Origin: Sulfitobacter sp. OXR-159
GTDB lineage: Bacteria > Pseudomonadota > Alphaproteobacteria > Rhodobacterales > Rhodobacteraceae
Direction of reading: 5' to 3'
NCBI RefSeq assembly: GCF_034377145.1
Contig: NZ_CP139707.1
Location: 2,926,501-2,990,500 of the forward strand
Length of the DNA: 64,000 bases
Shown: positions 20,793 through 28,855 of the stretch, piece after piece
Layout of the letters: each line of letters opens with the position of its first letter
Position numbering within the stretch: the stretch's first letter is position 1
The notes under the pieces: generated by a model
What the model saw: the letters and a program-made list of their open reading frames with translations, nothing else
The model's database searches: none
What the model was told of the DNA's origin: nothing
Made by a program: the position numbers and the translations under genes

Positions 20793-22060
20793 TTGCTGCT
20801 GATCCTTTCGATATCCGCACCCACGCCGCGCAGCTTGGACACCACATGCTCATAGCCGCGATCAAGGTGGTAGACCCGGCTGACCGTGGTCTCTCCGGTG
20901 GCGGCCAGCCCGGCGAGGATGAGTGAGATCGACGCCCGCAGATCGGTCGCCATAACCGGCGCGCCTTTGAGTTTCTTAACGCCAGTCACCTTGGCCGTGC
21001 CGCCGTGCACATCAATCCGCGCGCCCATGCGGATCAATTCCGGGGCGTGCATGAAGCGGTTCTCGAAAATCTTCTCTTCCAGTACAGAGGTCCCTTCGGC
21101 AGTGCAGAGCAACGCCATCATCTGTGCCTGAAGGTCGGTCGGGAAGCCGGGGAAAGGCTCTGTCGTCACGTCCACCGCCGAGATCCGCCCATTGCGCCGC
21201 GCCACCTTGAGGCCAGCCTGTGTCTCAGTCACCTCGATCCCTGCCGCGTCGAGCTTTTCGCAGAACGCCTGCAACAGGTCGATACGCCCGCCCAGCAGTT
21301 CCACTTCGCCGCCGCAAAAGGCTGGCGCCAGCATATAGGTGCCAAGCTCAATACGGTCGGTCACAACTTTATGGGTCGCCCCATGCAGGCTATCGACGCC
21401 CTGAATGGTGATGCTCGGTGTGCCGTCACCTTCAATCTGCGCGCCCATGGCCCGCAGACAGTCCGCCAGATCGACGATCTCAGGCTCCCGCGCGGCGTTG
21501 TTGATGACGGTCGTGCCCTTGGCCAAAGTCGCGGCCATCAAGATATTCTCGGTCGCCCCGACAGAGGCAAAAGGGAAGTCGATCACGGCGCCCTTGAGCT
21601 TGCCGCCCTCGGCCTTGGCATAGAGATAGCCGTCACGCAGATCGATTTCCGCGCCCATCTTGGCCAGCCCATCGGTGTGAATATCCATCGGACGCGCGCC
21701 AATCGCGCAGCCGCCGGGCAGCGAGACTTCGGCATGGCCTTCCCGCGCCAGCAACGGACCCAGCACGAGGTTAGAGGCGCGCATCTTGCGCACGATGTCA
21801 TATTCCGCACGGGTATTGATCGGCCCGTGGCTGGCCATCGTGATGACCTTGCCGTCTTGCATTGACGTGACTTCCGCCCCCAGAGAGCGCAGCAGTTCGG
21901 TCATGGTGCGGATGTCGCTCAGCCGCGGCGCGTTGGTCAACGTCAGTGGCTCTTCGCTCAGCAATGTTGCGGGCATCAGCGCCAGACAGGCGTTCTTGGC
22001 CCCCGCGATGGGAATTTGCCCGTTCAGCGCACCGCCGCCTTTGACCAGAATGGAATCCAT
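20789..22060 (-). CDS. murA: UDP-N-acetylglucosamine 1-carboxyvinyltransferase
   Basis: 423-residue MurA, the first committed step of peptidoglycan synthesis (transfer of enolpyruvate from PEP to UDP-GlcNAc). The active-site Cys is in [13 protein letters not shown] (about residue 115), the usual fosfomycin target; the N-terminal Lys/Asn are in [12 protein letters not shown]. Full length. A 58-residue gene lies 3 bases upstream. Confidence 0.97.
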   Translation of the reverse strand: MDSILVKGGGALNGQIPIAGAKNACLALMPATLLSEEPLTLTNAPRLSDIRTMTELLRSLGAEVTSMQDGKVITMASHGPINTRAEYDIVRKMRASNLVLGPLLAREGHAEVSLPGGCAIGARPMDIHTDGLAKMGAEIDLRDGYLYAKAEGGKLKGAVIDFPFASVGATENILMAATLAKGTTVINNAAREPEIVDLADCLRAMGAQIEGDGTPSITIQGVDSLHGATHKVVTDRIELGTYMLAPAFCGGEVELLGGRIDLLQAFCEKLDAAGIEVTETQAGLKVARRNGRISAVDVTTEPFPGFPTDLQAQMMALLCTAEGTSVLEEKIFENRFMHAPELIRMGARIDVHGGTAKVTGVKKLKGAPVMATDLRASISLILAGLAATGETTVSRVYHLDRGYEHVVSKLRGVGADIERISSK

Positions 22061-22063
22061 CGT

Positions 22064-22240
22064 TCAGCTGTCCTTTTCCGACCCGTCGGGGCCATTGCCT
22101 GTATCCTGCGCCACATCCTCGGCCCGCGCGCGGGCCTGCGCCTTACGCCGGGCCATATTCGCCTTGAGCGCAGCCTTCAGCCGCGCCTCCCGCGCAGAGG
22201 GTGTTTTCGCATTCTTTTCCGGGGCGTTTTGCTTTGCCAT
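22064..22240 (-). CDS. 58-residue basic protein directly upstream of murA
   Basis: Short ORF from an ATG at 22240 to a stop at 22064. The sequence is Ala/Lys/Arg-rich (AREARLKAALKANMARRKAQ), likely one long helix, with an acidic tail. The stop lies 3 bases before the murA start, so co-translation is likely. Many Rhodobacteraceae have a short Ala/Lys/Arg-rich ORF at this place. Function unknown. Confidence 0.65.
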   Translation of the reverse strand: MAKQNAPEKNAKTPSAREARLKAALKANMARRKAQARARAEDVAQDTGNGPDGSEKDS

Positions 22241-22325
22241 GCCGCCTATCTAGCGCAGGGTGCAAGAAGGGTCCAGATCAGGGGTTGCACCCCCTTTCGA
22301 TTGCGGCTAATCACCCGCCCACGGC

Positions 22326-22640
<315 letters not shown>

Positions 22641-22740
22641 CGTCCGCTTCATGTCTTCCCGCGCGGATCAGCGGCAATCACGCCGATTCGACACCCCACC
22701 CCCGATTAAATAAGACCGGGGTGCCAAGCCTCAGTTCCCT
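22641..22740. other. Non-coding end of the tRNA-Thr to sodC gap
   Basis: Apart from the repeat, the gap holds an imperfect inverted repeat CACCCC / GGGGTG (22697-22702 and 22718-22723) with an AT-rich loop, downstream of sodC on the minus strand. It lacks a T-run and is at best a weak terminator. No coding sequence is seen. Confidence 0.3.
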
Positions 22741-23259
22741 TTACGAAGCCTCAAAGGCCCCGCAGGCAACGCGCGAACCCGCATCGCCGGAGGGCTGCGA
22801 TTCGTAGTCGTCCGCACCGCTATGAATAATGAAAGCCGCGCCGTCGTCATCTTGGATCATGGTCTCGATATCGAGCAGATCGAGAAAGACTTCGGCCTGA
22901 AGCACGCCATCTTCTCCCACTTCCATATTGGGCATGTCACCCGGATGCGGCCCCCCTTCGACGAGCACACCATGCTGGTGGTCCCCCGCGATATGGCCCC
23001 CAGCAGATTTGAAATCATCTGCGGAACAATCGCCGGCTTCATGCAAGTGCACGCCATGCGTGCCCGCGGGCACGCCCGTCACGTCGATCTTGACCAAGGT
23101 CCGGCCCGAGGCGGTCGTGTTCAGGCTAACAGTGCCTGAGATATCATCCGAATTGCCCGCCACCTGAGCGGATGCTGTTTGCATATGACCTTCGGCCTGC
23201 GCCGCGACGGCGCCGGCTGTGGCCACAGCGGCCCCGAGTAGGATATTGCGCAGATACAT
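22741..23259 (-). CDS. sodC: Periplasmic Cu/Zn superoxide dismutase
   Basis: 172 residues from the ATG at 23259, which begins a signal peptide (MYLRNILLGAAVATAGAVAA). Copper/zinc ligands are in GVHLHEAGDCS and GGHIAGDHQHGV plus FIIHSGADDY; the disulfide Cys pair is in GDCS and VACGAF. It dismutates superoxide in the periplasm. Monocistronic on the minus strand between two tRNA genes. Confidence 0.93.
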   Translation of the reverse strand: MYLRNILLGAAVATAGAVAAQAEGHMQTASAQVAGNSDDISGTVSLNTTASGRTLVKIDVTGVPAGTHGVHLHEAGDCSADDFKSAGGHIAGDHQHGVLVEGGPHPGDMPNMEVGEDGVLQAEVFLDLLDIETMIQDDDGAAFIIHSGADDYESQPSGDAGSRVACGAFEAS

Positions 23260-23362
23260 GGCTTCCTCCGTTGGGTTATATGTCGATAACGGCTCAACCC
23301 ACCCGGCCCGCGTCGGGTTCCTCTTGATGCAGGGCAAGGCTTGCCCCTATAAGCGGCCGAGT

Positions 23363-23439
23363 GCTCCCTTAGCTCAGCTGGATAGAGCAGCCGACTTCTA
23401 ATCGGCAGGTCGAGGGTTCGAATCCTTCAGGGAGCGCCA
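23363..23439 (+). tRNA. tRNA-Arg(TCT), prophage integration target
   Basis: 77-base cloverleaf with CCA. Acceptor GCTCCCT/AGGGAGC; anticodon stem GCCGA/TCGGC with loop CTTCTAA, anticodon TCT. Its last 17 bases are duplicated at 63060-63076 at the far end of the prophage, so integration left the tRNA intact. Confidence 0.97.
23423..23439 (+). other. attL core in tRNA-Arg
   Basis: TCCTTCAGGGAGCGCCA, the tRNA 3' end, identical to 63060-63076. Marks the left junction of the prophage. Confidence 0.9.
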
Positions 23440-23459
23440 TCTTTTGTTGATTTCGCTCA

Positions 23460-23678
23460 TTAATTTCCGCTCTCTGCCGTTTGTTCCCCCAGCTGTTCCC
23501 CCATGATGAAAGCGCGCACCTCGTTCGGGTCTACGAACGACATCGATCCGCGTTTGTGGATTTTGATGTGCTTTTCTGCGGCCCAGCGGTAGATCGTTGC
23601 GCGGTGAACGCCGAAGGCAGCCTTGGCCTGCGAGACGCGGACCATGATCGGGGCTTGCTGTGTTTGGGCATGTGCCAT
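23460..23678 (-). CDS. Excisionase-like helix-turn-helix protein
   Basis: 72 residues with an MerR/AlpA-type winged helix: VRVSQAKAAFGVHRATIYRW (about 13-32) followed by a short wing. Position right beside attL and at the end of the leftward early operon fits a recombination directionality factor (Xis). It could also be an AlpA-type activator. Confidence 0.7.
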   Translation of the reverse strand: MAHAQTQQAPIMVRVSQAKAAFGVHRATIYRWAAEKHIKIHKRGSMSFVDPNEVRAFIMGEQLGEQTAESGN

Positions 23679-23693
23679 GTGTCGTCTCCGGGG

Positions 23694-24314
23694 TTAGGTG
23701 AGCTGGTCGACGTTGCCGCCTATGAGGTCGTCAAATTGCACCGGATCGATAATGATAACGCGGCTGCGGTCCTCGTAGTAGCAGACGCAGGTCTGCTTCT
23801 CGTTCCATGAGGTGATGAAGGCCACCAGTTCGTCTGCGTCCACTATCTGGTCGGGCGCTTCCTCGTGCATGTCGTCAGTCGCGGTTTCCAGCAGGCTGAC
23901 GGGGTCAAGTCTTAGGCGCTGCTCTTTGCAGGGGTGGCAATAAGCCGGGACCGGCTCCCCAGCGTCGTGACATGCCTCGATCATTGCCCCGATGTCCGAA
24001 GAATACCCTTCACCCCATTCGCCGCCGCATTGCGCGCTCACCGGCCCGTTGTATCCCGCTGTGTCGATGACCGTGGCCTTGGTCAGCATTTTGCGCTCAC
24101 GGCATGGTGCGCAAGCTGTCCATCTTCTGTCGAGTGAAGTGCCGCATTCACAGAAGCGAGGCTTGCAGCATTCTTCGGCCGCCCGTAGAGCGGCGGCATG
24201 CACGACTTCCTCTCGCCCTCCGTAGTTTCTTGGGGAGTAAGCGTTGCCGCATTTCCCGCAGGCGTAGAGTTTCGGGGCGCTCTCGCCTTTGAATGTGAGT
24301 TCTCGGACTTCCAT
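23694..24314 (-). CDS. Phage protein with Cys-rich zinc-binding motifs
   Basis: 206 residues. CxxC pairs occur in YACGKCGNAY (about 18-27), FCECGTSL, TACAPCRERK and YCHPCKEQR, suggesting two zinc ribbons. GGAGG lies just upstream of the start. The C-terminal third (VIIIDPVQFDDLIGG) is not recognised. Member of the leftward early operon. Confidence 0.6.
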   Translation of the reverse strand: MEVRELTFKGESAPKLYACGKCGNAYSPRNYGGREEVVHAAALRAAEECCKPRFCECGTSLDRRWTACAPCRERKMLTKATVIDTAGYNGPVSAQCGGEWGEGYSSDIGAMIEACHDAGEPVPAYCHPCKEQRLRLDPVSLLETATDDMHEEAPDQIVDADELVAFITSWNEKQTCVCYYEDRSRVIIIDPVQFDDLIGGNVDQLT

Positions 24315-24326
24315 GATGCCTCCGGG

Positions 24327-24647
24327 TTACTTGAGCCGACCTGCCGGTTCATCGGCTTGATTGATTGCGTCGGCCCGCAAAGCGTCTGCGGCGTTGACCG
24401 CTGCCTGCGCCCAGAGGGCCGCTTCTTCGCCAAGTTCTGCGCGTTCGGCTTTCGCTACCATGCTCTCGATTGCCGTGCGTCCTGCGATGCCGCGTGCTCG
24501 GAGAACCTCCTGCGCCACATAGAACATCTCGGAGGCGATCTCTTCGGGGCCGGCATCGTCCGGTCGGCTATAGACCTCGGCGGCTTCCATGAGCTTGTAC
24601 CGTTCTTCAGCGGTCAGTTCATCCCATGCGGGGCTTGCGAATATCAT
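24327..24647 (-). CDS. Hypothetical early phage protein, helical
   Basis: 106 residues from the ATG at 24647 (MIFASPAWDELTAEERYKLM), with GAAAGGAAAG upstream. Mostly helical, Ala/Glu-rich. The longer frame upstream belongs to the neighbouring gene's DNA. It overlaps the stop of the preceding gene by 4 bases (ATGA). No family recognised. Confidence 0.6.
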   Translation of the reverse strand: MIFASPAWDELTAEERYKLMEAAEVYSRPDDAGPEEIASEMFYVAQEVLRARGIAGRTAIESMVAKAERAELGEEAALWAQAAVNAADALRADAINQADEPAGRLK

Positions 24648-24955
24648 TTGCTTTCCTTTCGGTTCATGGCTTTGAGGATGGTTTCGGGCGTGGTGTCGGC
24701 TTGCATCGCGCGGAGGTAGTGCTTCCCCTTGCGGTTTAGCTGCCCCATGTGGTTCGGGTATCGGATGCTGATCAGGCCGCATTCCACAAGCGCGCGGCGC
24801 GTTGCCGGGGGGACCGGCCAGCCGAGGGCATACTTTAGCACCGCCAAGTCGACCGCGCCGCGCTTGTCCGTCCGGCCGTAGGCTTTCTCGAGCTCGGCGT
24901 CCGGCACGATGTCCTCGGGCGTGTGGGTGATTTCGTCGGGTGTGGGGGTGTGCAT
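24644..24955 (-). CDS. Hypothetical early phage protein
   Basis: 103 residues from the ATG at 24955 (MHTPTPDEITHTPEDI). The middle, VPPATRRALVECGLISIRYP followed by GKHYLRAM, resembles a winged-helix end where the wing follows the helix. Coupled to the next gene by an ATGA overlap. Function unknown. Confidence 0.55.
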   Translation of the reverse strand: MHTPTPDEITHTPEDIVPDAELEKAYGRTDKRGAVDLAVLKYALGWPVPPATRRALVECGLISIRYPNHMGQLNRKGKHYLRAMQADTTPETILKAMNRKESK

Positions 24956-24969
24956 GGTCGGCTCCGGGT

Positions 24970-25320
24970 TCAGCTGGATTGTTTCTGGGGCGCAACCATC
25001 CAAGCGGGCGGGCGCGGGATTTCTATGTCTTGCGGGCGCCATAGGTGGAGGCAGTTCGGGTGGCAGTTGATGTGGTCCTCTGGCGGGACGTGAATCTGCA
25101 TCGCTGTTTCGTCCTCTTTGAAGAACAGGCGTTTGATGTGCTCCATCTCCCGCCAATTCGGGCAGCGGTTCGGTAGGCTGACACTGACGTGGTCCCAGCC
25201 ACCTCCGTTACTGGCGATCACTCGTAGCAAGACGCCGGTTGGGTAGTGCGGGACATTGAAGGCGCCGCCATCCTCGCCAAGCATGGCCGCGTACTTCCCG
25301 AGGGAGTGTAGCTCTCTCAC
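24970..25320 (-). CDS. Phage DUF7694-like protein
   Basis: 116 residues if the GTG at 25320 is used, which overlaps the upstream stop (GTGA); an ATG at 25284 is the alternative. The conserved block NWREMEHIKRLFFKEDETAM, then HVPPEDHINCHPNCLHLWRP, is typical of a short phage family associated with replication regions (DUF7694). The His/Cys cluster could bind metal. Role unknown. Confidence 0.65.
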   Translation of the reverse strand: MRELHSLGKYAAMLGEDGGAFNVPHYPTGVLLRVIASNGGGWDHVSVSLPNRCPNWREMEHIKRLFFKEDETAMQIHVPPEDHINCHPNCLHLWRPQDIEIPRPPAWMVAPQKQSS

Positions 25321-25610
25321 CGCGCCACCTCCCGCACTCGGGGCTCCGGCGCGCTGCTCACCGGAGCGCAAAGGGAAATGGTTACCCCTCTCGCCCGGCG
25401 CGACTTGGTGAGTTTGCCTGCAGCCTGCAGTCGCTTCACCGAGTTGAACGCGGTGTTCTGCGAGACGCCGCACATCCCGGCGATCCGACCGTAGGTGCAT
25501 TTGATTGGCGCATGCGGTTGGCTGATATCCGCGAGTTTGATTAGGGCGAGTTGGTCGAGTGGCGACAGGCGGTCCTGTTTCAATGCCCACATTACGGCGT
25601 TGATGCTCAT
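25317..25610 (-). CDS. Phage helix-turn-helix protein
   Basis: 97 residues with a winged helix: TYGRIAGMCGVSQNTAFNSV then KRLQAAGKLTKSRRARG. The N-terminus MSINAVMWALKQDRLSPLDQ matches replication-initiator-type HTH domains. Start has GCAGGAGAACC upstream. Probably a DNA-binding early protein; the full initiator is encoded separately at 30103-31005. Confidence 0.65.
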   Translation of the reverse strand: MSINAVMWALKQDRLSPLDQLALIKLADISQPHAPIKCTYGRIAGMCGVSQNTAFNSVKRLQAAGKLTKSRRARGVTISLCAPVSSAPEPRVREVAR

Positions 25611-25625
25611 GGTCGGTTCTCCTGC

Positions 25626-25751
25626 TTATTCGGGCCGCGCGCGGATCGTCATCCGCGCTTTGCGGACGTTCCGGAAAAATTGCAGGCTGAAACTCAGGCC
25701 GGTGCCTGCCGGTGCCTTTGCTGGGGGGAGTGGTACTGGTGTAAACGACAT
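25626..25751 (-). CDS. 41-residue early phage peptide
   Basis: Small ORF from ATG 25751 to a stop at 25626, with AAAGGA upstream and the next gene 16 bases downstream. Pro-rich start followed by LSFSLQFFRNVRKARMTIRA. No family recognised; kept because spacing and ribosome site fit the operon. Confidence 0.45.
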   Translation of the reverse strand: MSFTPVPLPPAKAPAGTGLSFSLQFFRNVRKARMTIRARPE

Positions 25752-25771
25752 CGATTGGTCCTTTGCTCACT

Positions 25772-26038
25772 TTAAGAGGGGTCGCCGGGTCGGGGCTGCA
25801 GAGAGCCGCCTATCCTTTTGATCGCATCCGTTACGGCTGGGCGGGTGCATCCGATCCGCCGGGCGACTTCGCTTGCGCTCAGGCCCGACCCGAGAAAGGG
25901 GCGCACATGTTCCGCCACGTTTTTCTTGGCGAAGCGGCGACCATCGGGCTGCTCCCCCCAAGCGCGGCGAACGGCTTTGTTTTCGCTGGCAGCAAGTTCG
26001 GCAGGCCTCATGTTTCGACCGCCATAGGCTGGGACCAT
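25772..26038 (-). CDS. Helix-turn-helix early phage protein
   Basis: 88 residues from the ATG at 26038 (MVPAYGGRNMRPAELAASEN); an internal ATG ten residues later is also possible. The C-terminal half has a clear HTH, LSASEVARRIGCTRPAVTDA followed by IKRIGG. It overlaps the end of the upstream gene by about 30 bases. Probably a small regulator or terminase-like DNA-binding domain; exact role unknown. Confidence 0.6.
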   Translation of the reverse strand: MVPAYGGRNMRPAELAASENKAVRRAWGEQPDGRRFAKKNVAEHVRPFLGSGLSASEVARRIGCTRPAVTDAIKRIGGSLQPRPGDPS

Positions 26039-26583
26039 GCTGGCGAGGTCAGTTGTCGCACAGCGAGATGGGCAGCCACTGCCGCTGTCCGCCATTTGCA
26101 AACAGCGTCGAGCTCCGAGACGCCAATCGCCAAAACGCCATGCAGACGGATCGCCCAAAGCGCGTTCTCTGCATGCCTGTCTGGCGGGAGGAAGTACTCG
26201 CCCCCAGCCTCGATCACCTCGTTCATCACAGTCTCTATGAGAGTTTCCGGGTCTCGACCCGAAAGGCTGTCGATGAATCGGGCGAAGTGATCGTGCGGGG
26301 AACCCGCCAGAGGAAAGTTCGAAACCCGCGAGTGAACGTGCGAGCACAACTCACCCGCGGGGAGGATGTCTGTGTTGGAAGCACTGACATCCAATTCATC
26401 CCGCTCAGGAAAAGGAAAAGCGGAATGAAATCTCTTAAGGAGGTCCGGCGCATGCTGACCACTATCTACAGCAATCCCGAACTGACAGTCTTCCTTGCGG
26501 TCGTTCTGCTCGCGGTTTTCGCAATCGCGCGGATAAGCTGAGTTCGGCTCAGGACCAACGCTTCTCTCGACAGTACCTGCCAT
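26008..26583 (-). CDS. Hypothetical early phage protein (191 aa)
   Basis: Starts at ATG 26583, overlapping by one base the stop of the upstream 47-residue gene (TGATG), which supports translation. The C-terminal half (DHFARFIDSLSGRDPETLIE and HAENALWAIRLHGVLAIG) looks like an ordinary folded protein; the N-terminal half is charged and low in hydrophobics. A copy of the dispersed 19-bp repeat lies in the middle, in antisense orientation. Whether the N-terminal half is truly coding is uncertain because a plus-strand ORF with a strong ribosome site lies opposite. Confidence 0.5.
   Translation of the reverse strand: MAGTVERSVGPEPNSAYPRDCENREQNDRKEDCQFGIAVDSGQHAPDLLKRFHSAFPFPERDELDVSASNTDILPAGELCSHVHSRVSNFPLAGSPHDHFARFIDSLSGRDPETLIETVMNEVIEAGGEYFLPPDRHAENALWAIRLHGVLAIGVSELDAVCKWRTAAVAAHLAVRQLTSPAWSQPMAVET
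26296..26315 (+). repeat. Dispersed prophage repeat, copy E
   Basis: CGGGGAACCCGCCAGAGGAA. Hairpin GCGGG-GAA-CCCGC at 26295-26307. The +36 element is weak here (TGAACGTG). It is antisense to the early gene but points toward two small plus-strand ORFs. Confidence 0.85.
26425..26541 (+). CDS. Candidate small membrane protein antisense to early operon
   Basis: 38 residues if started at 26425; an internal ATG at 26452 has a near-perfect ribosome site AAGGAGGT 7 bases upstream and gives 29 residues. One transmembrane helix, LTVFLAVVLLAVFAIA. An 18-codon ORF from 26367 ends in an ATGA overlap with it. It would need a plus-strand transcript in this region, which is otherwise minus. Competes with the 191-residue gene on the other strand. 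Confidence 0.35.
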   Translation: MKSLKEVRRMLTTIYSNPELTVFLAVVLLAVFAIARIS

Positions 26584-26726
26584 CAGTACATCGCCGCGAT
26601 GCGAGTGCGCTCGGCCATGTCCGGCATGGCCGTGGCGGTTTCGAGGGCAGCTCGGGCAAATGCCACGACGATTAAAACCGCGAGTACGGCGGTGATTGCT
26701 TTGGTGAGGGTGTTGCGGTTTGTCAC
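26583..26726 (-). CDS. 47-residue membrane protein, first gene of leftward operon
   Basis: GTG start at 26726 with GGGAGA upstream. One TM helix, ITAVLAVLIVVAFARAAL (about 11-28), then a short amphipathic tail. It is 24 bases downstream of the -10 of the leftward promoter and overlaps the next gene. Possibly a small phage membrane protein affecting superinfection or lysis timing; function not known. Confidence 0.6.
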   Translation of the reverse strand: MTNRNTLTKAITAVLAVLIVVAFARAALETATAMPDMAERTRIAAMY

Positions 26727-26750
26727 TGGCTGTCTCCCGTGGTTAGGAAG

Positions 26751-26779
26751 ACAGTAGTGGGGACTTTTATCCCCGTCAA
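26751..26779 (-). promoter_or_regulatory. Leftward early promoter with operator in the spacer
   Basis: On the minus strand: -35 TTGACG (26774-26779), 17-base spacer, -10 TACTGT (26751-26756). The spacer is almost exactly the palindrome GGGGATAAAAGTCCCC, so repressor binding would block RNA polymerase directly. Drives the operon from 26726 down to the excisionase-like gene. Confidence 0.75.
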
Positions 26780-26802
26780 GTTAAATGGGGACTTTTATCC
26801 CC
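26759..26802. promoter_or_regulatory. Two phage repressor operators
   Basis: Two identical copies of GGGGACTTTTATCCCC at 26759-26774 and 26787-26802, 28 bases apart start to start. Each is a palindrome with GGGGA/TCCCC half-sites. A third, GGGGACTATAATCCCC, lies at 28102-28117 in the repressor/Cro-like intergenic region. Confidence 0.8.
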
Positions 26803-26818
26803 ATTTGGTCTGGTTCGC

Positions 26819-27532
26819 TCAGTCAGCTGCTGAGACAGATTCGAACTGAAAAACGAATTCAGGCTTGGTGAGCTTGCTGTTCAGGGTGATGTTTTGAGTG
26901 CTCAAGCACCCCTCGTCAGACGGAAGAAATCGGCCCGAGAATACGATGTCTGTGCCTGAGGAAAGCGAGCTCACATTTTCGAATAGGCGTGTGCCTGTCT
27001 CTATGAGGGTGCCATACGAAATGTCAGAGAACGCGTTGTTCCAAGTAGAAGCCCACGCATCTTCACCTATTGTTACCACCAGAACACCTTTGCCATCACC
27101 ATTGGCGCTTATACTGTAGATCTTCCCCCTCCAGTCAGAAATTGCCTTCGAAGCAGGCAAGCCATTGCAGAGCGTGTCTTCTCTATTTCGTAGAGCGGCG
27201 CCCTTTTGCATGTCATTATCTGCTGTCTTAGCAAGCGAACGAGCCTTCTCGATTGCTCTTATGAAATCCTGCTGCTGGGTTGGAATGATGGGGGCTTGGG
27301 TTCCGGTGTTTGCCACGTTCGAGGTTGTAGGCTGTGCAGCCACGCTTTGGCCATCAACCTCGGGCTCAGGCAGTAAGGAGCCCACCAACAGCACGAACAC
27401 CACAGTGGGCACCAACCCCCTGTATATCAGACCCATGATTCCACCTTTTAGCTTTTGTCCGCAATGCGGGCAGACCTTGGCAGACGTTGAAACGCTCCCC
27501 TTACAGGTCTTACATTTCTTGATAAGCGCCAT
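26819..27532 (-). CDS. Zinc-ribbon membrane protein carried by the prophage
   Basis: 237 residues from ATG 27532. N-terminal zinc ribbon CKTCKGSVSTSAKVCPHCG (about 6-24), one TM helix LVPTVVFVLLVGSLL (about 38-52), then a roughly 180-residue extracytoplasmic domain with two Cys (DTLCNGLP, DEGCLSTQ). AT-richer than neighbours. It lies between the repressor and the leftward promoter, in the repressor direction, so it is probably expressed in the lysogen: a candidate for lysogenic conversion or superinfection exclusion. Confidence 0.6.
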   Translation of the reverse strand: MALIKKCKTCKGSVSTSAKVCPHCGQKLKGGIMGLIYRGLVPTVVFVLLVGSLLPEPEVDGQSVAAQPTTSNVANTGTQAPIIPTQQQDFIRAIEKARSLAKTADNDMQKGAALRNREDTLCNGLPASKAISDWRGKIYSISANGDGKGVLVVTIGEDAWASTWNNAFSDISYGTLIETGTRLFENVSSLSSGTDIVFSGRFLPSDEGCLSTQNITLNSKLTKPEFVFQFESVSAAD

Positions 27533-27699
27533 TCCAAATTCCTTATTTCTTTCTGAACTCAACGAGATCATCAGAGCAATTGCAAAGCGTCTGCGCAAGC
27601 GCAAGAACAGTCGCGCCAACATTGCGCGGCTTAGGTGTTCTTGCTACGTTCCACCTAATTTGAGCCAAATATTCGAGGGGAACGGTGTGGGTGTGCAAT

Positions 27700-28041
27700 C
27701 TATTTTGAGGTGTCTTGAGGCTGCTCAGGTTTGTCCCCCTCCGCAGCAAGTTGTGCTTTTGCAGCGTTTACTAGAAAGTTCCGGGCCTCAGGTGATAGGG
27801 ACGCTAGAAGCCGAACTATGCCAGATGGGCTTGACGCTCGTTGACCCAGAACGAACTCGTCCAACGTCAAGCCGAAGTAATCAGCCACCTTCATTGCATC
27901 TTCAACGTTAGTGGAGCGCGTCTCTATCTGCTTGAGCTTCTTGAGCTGCTCGTAGGACACGCCTGATCCTTCGGCGACCTGCCGTAAGGAGGTTCCCGTT
28001 TCTGCGAGTCTGTCTAGTAGAGCTTCTCGGAAAGTTCTCAT
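27700..28041 (-). CDS. Phage repressor, XRE-type helix-turn-helix
   Basis: 113 residues from ATG 28041. HTH at about 17-36 (TSLRQVAEGSGVSYEQLKKL), then NVEDAMKVADYFGLTLDEFV. There is no S24 peptidase domain, so it is not a LexA-like self-cleaving CI; induction must use another route. Divergent from the Cro-like gene with an operator between them, the standard lysogeny switch layout. Confidence 0.78.
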   Translation of the reverse strand: MRTFREALLDRLAETGTSLRQVAEGSGVSYEQLKKLKQIETRSTNVEDAMKVADYFGLTLDEFVLGQRASSPSGIVRLLASLSPEARNFLVNAAKAQLAAEGDKPEQPQDTSK

Positions 28042-28092
28042 GTCAGTATGAATATCCTTGGCGGGCAATCTGCGTAAGGCGACGAATGTCCC

Positions 28093-28123
28093 TTGACATT
28101 GGGGGACTATAATCCCCTATGCT
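28093..28123 (+). promoter_or_regulatory. Rightward early promoter and operator
   Basis: -35 TTGACA at 28093-28098; the downstream -10 is probably CTATGC or TATGCT around 28117-28123 (18-19 base spacing). The operator GGGGACTATAATCCCC (28102-28117) fills the spacer, as at the leftward promoter. The repressor's own promoter likely overlaps on the other strand. Confidence 0.65.
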
Positions 28124-28129
28124 GGGTGC

Positions 28130-28357
28130 ATGACTTCGAATGAGCTTAAACTTCTGATCGAGAGAGAAGCGCGAAGGCGCGGCTGCTCTACGGCCACGCT
28201 TTGTAAGAATGCTGTGGGCAACAATCGTCTGCATCGTACGCTTGATGCCGGAGGGAGTTGCACCTTGGATGTGGCGCAGAGAGTGCTGGAGTACATCCGA
28301 GGACCCCATCGCGCTGAGCAGGATAATTCCTGCAAAGCTCTGGGGAAGTCCGTATGA
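28130..28357 (+). CDS. Cro-like small DNA-binding protein
   Basis: 75 residues. It starts 13 bases after the operator. RRRGCSTATLCKNAVGNNRL (about 16-35) is a plausible HTH, followed by GGSCTLDVAQRVLEYIRG, typical of short phage/plasmid regulators. Position opposite the repressor argues for a Cro-type role. Confidence 0.65.
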   Translation: MTSNELKLLIEREARRRGCSTATLCKNAVGNNRLHRTLDAGGSCTLDVAQRVLEYIRGPHRAEQDNSCKALGKSV

Positions 28358-28453
28358 GCGCATGCTTTGCCAAATCCCTTCATGTCCGAGCTTCTGTCTC
28401 ACGCCATCAGCCTGCGCTGGGCGGTAATTCCATCCAAGAAAACGAGGTTTTTA

Positions 28454-28855
28454 ATGCGTAAGGTCTACGAGGGTGCAGCTATTCGTTCGCTGTACCGTCA
28501 GCTGATCGACGACTTCGGTGGCTTTGACGCCGCCGCTGCGTTCTTGGGGTGCTCCAAAGGTACAATCTCGAAACAGTGCTCGGGCGATGCTGCTATTGGC
28601 TGTGAAAGCTACGGTCCGCTGGAGGATGCTCTTGGGCGAGCTCCGATCACGCGATTGATGGCTGGTCGCCTCAGTGATGCGGATGGTCCCCGGGCTATTT
28701 CAAGCCAAGCGGATCAAGCGCTGCGAGAGGCTGCTGATCTGGCCCCCGCTATATTTGCCCTGCTTGTGAACAATGACCCTGAACCGCTCCGGAAAGAAGG
28801 GCCGGAAGCTATCGCCGCCCTAGCCGAATTGATGCGCTCAGTGGAAGCGAGTTGA
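28454..28855 (+). CDS. CII-like phage regulatory protein
   Basis: 133 residues from ATG 28454; the frame is open upstream to 28367 but that part looks like Cro-gene shadow. The N-terminus has an HTH: FDAAAAFLGCSKGTISKQCS. The remainder is helical and acidic, LREAADLAPAIFALLVNN. Similar proteins sit after cro in many temperate phages of alphaproteobacteria. Role as lysogeny activator or replication-region regulator is inferred. Confidence 0.6.
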   Translation: MRKVYEGAAIRSLYRQLIDDFGGFDAAAAFLGCSKGTISKQCSGDAAIGCESYGPLEDALGRAPITRLMAGRLSDADGPRAISSQADQALREAADLAPAIFALLVNNDPEPLRKEGPEAIAALAELMRSVEAS

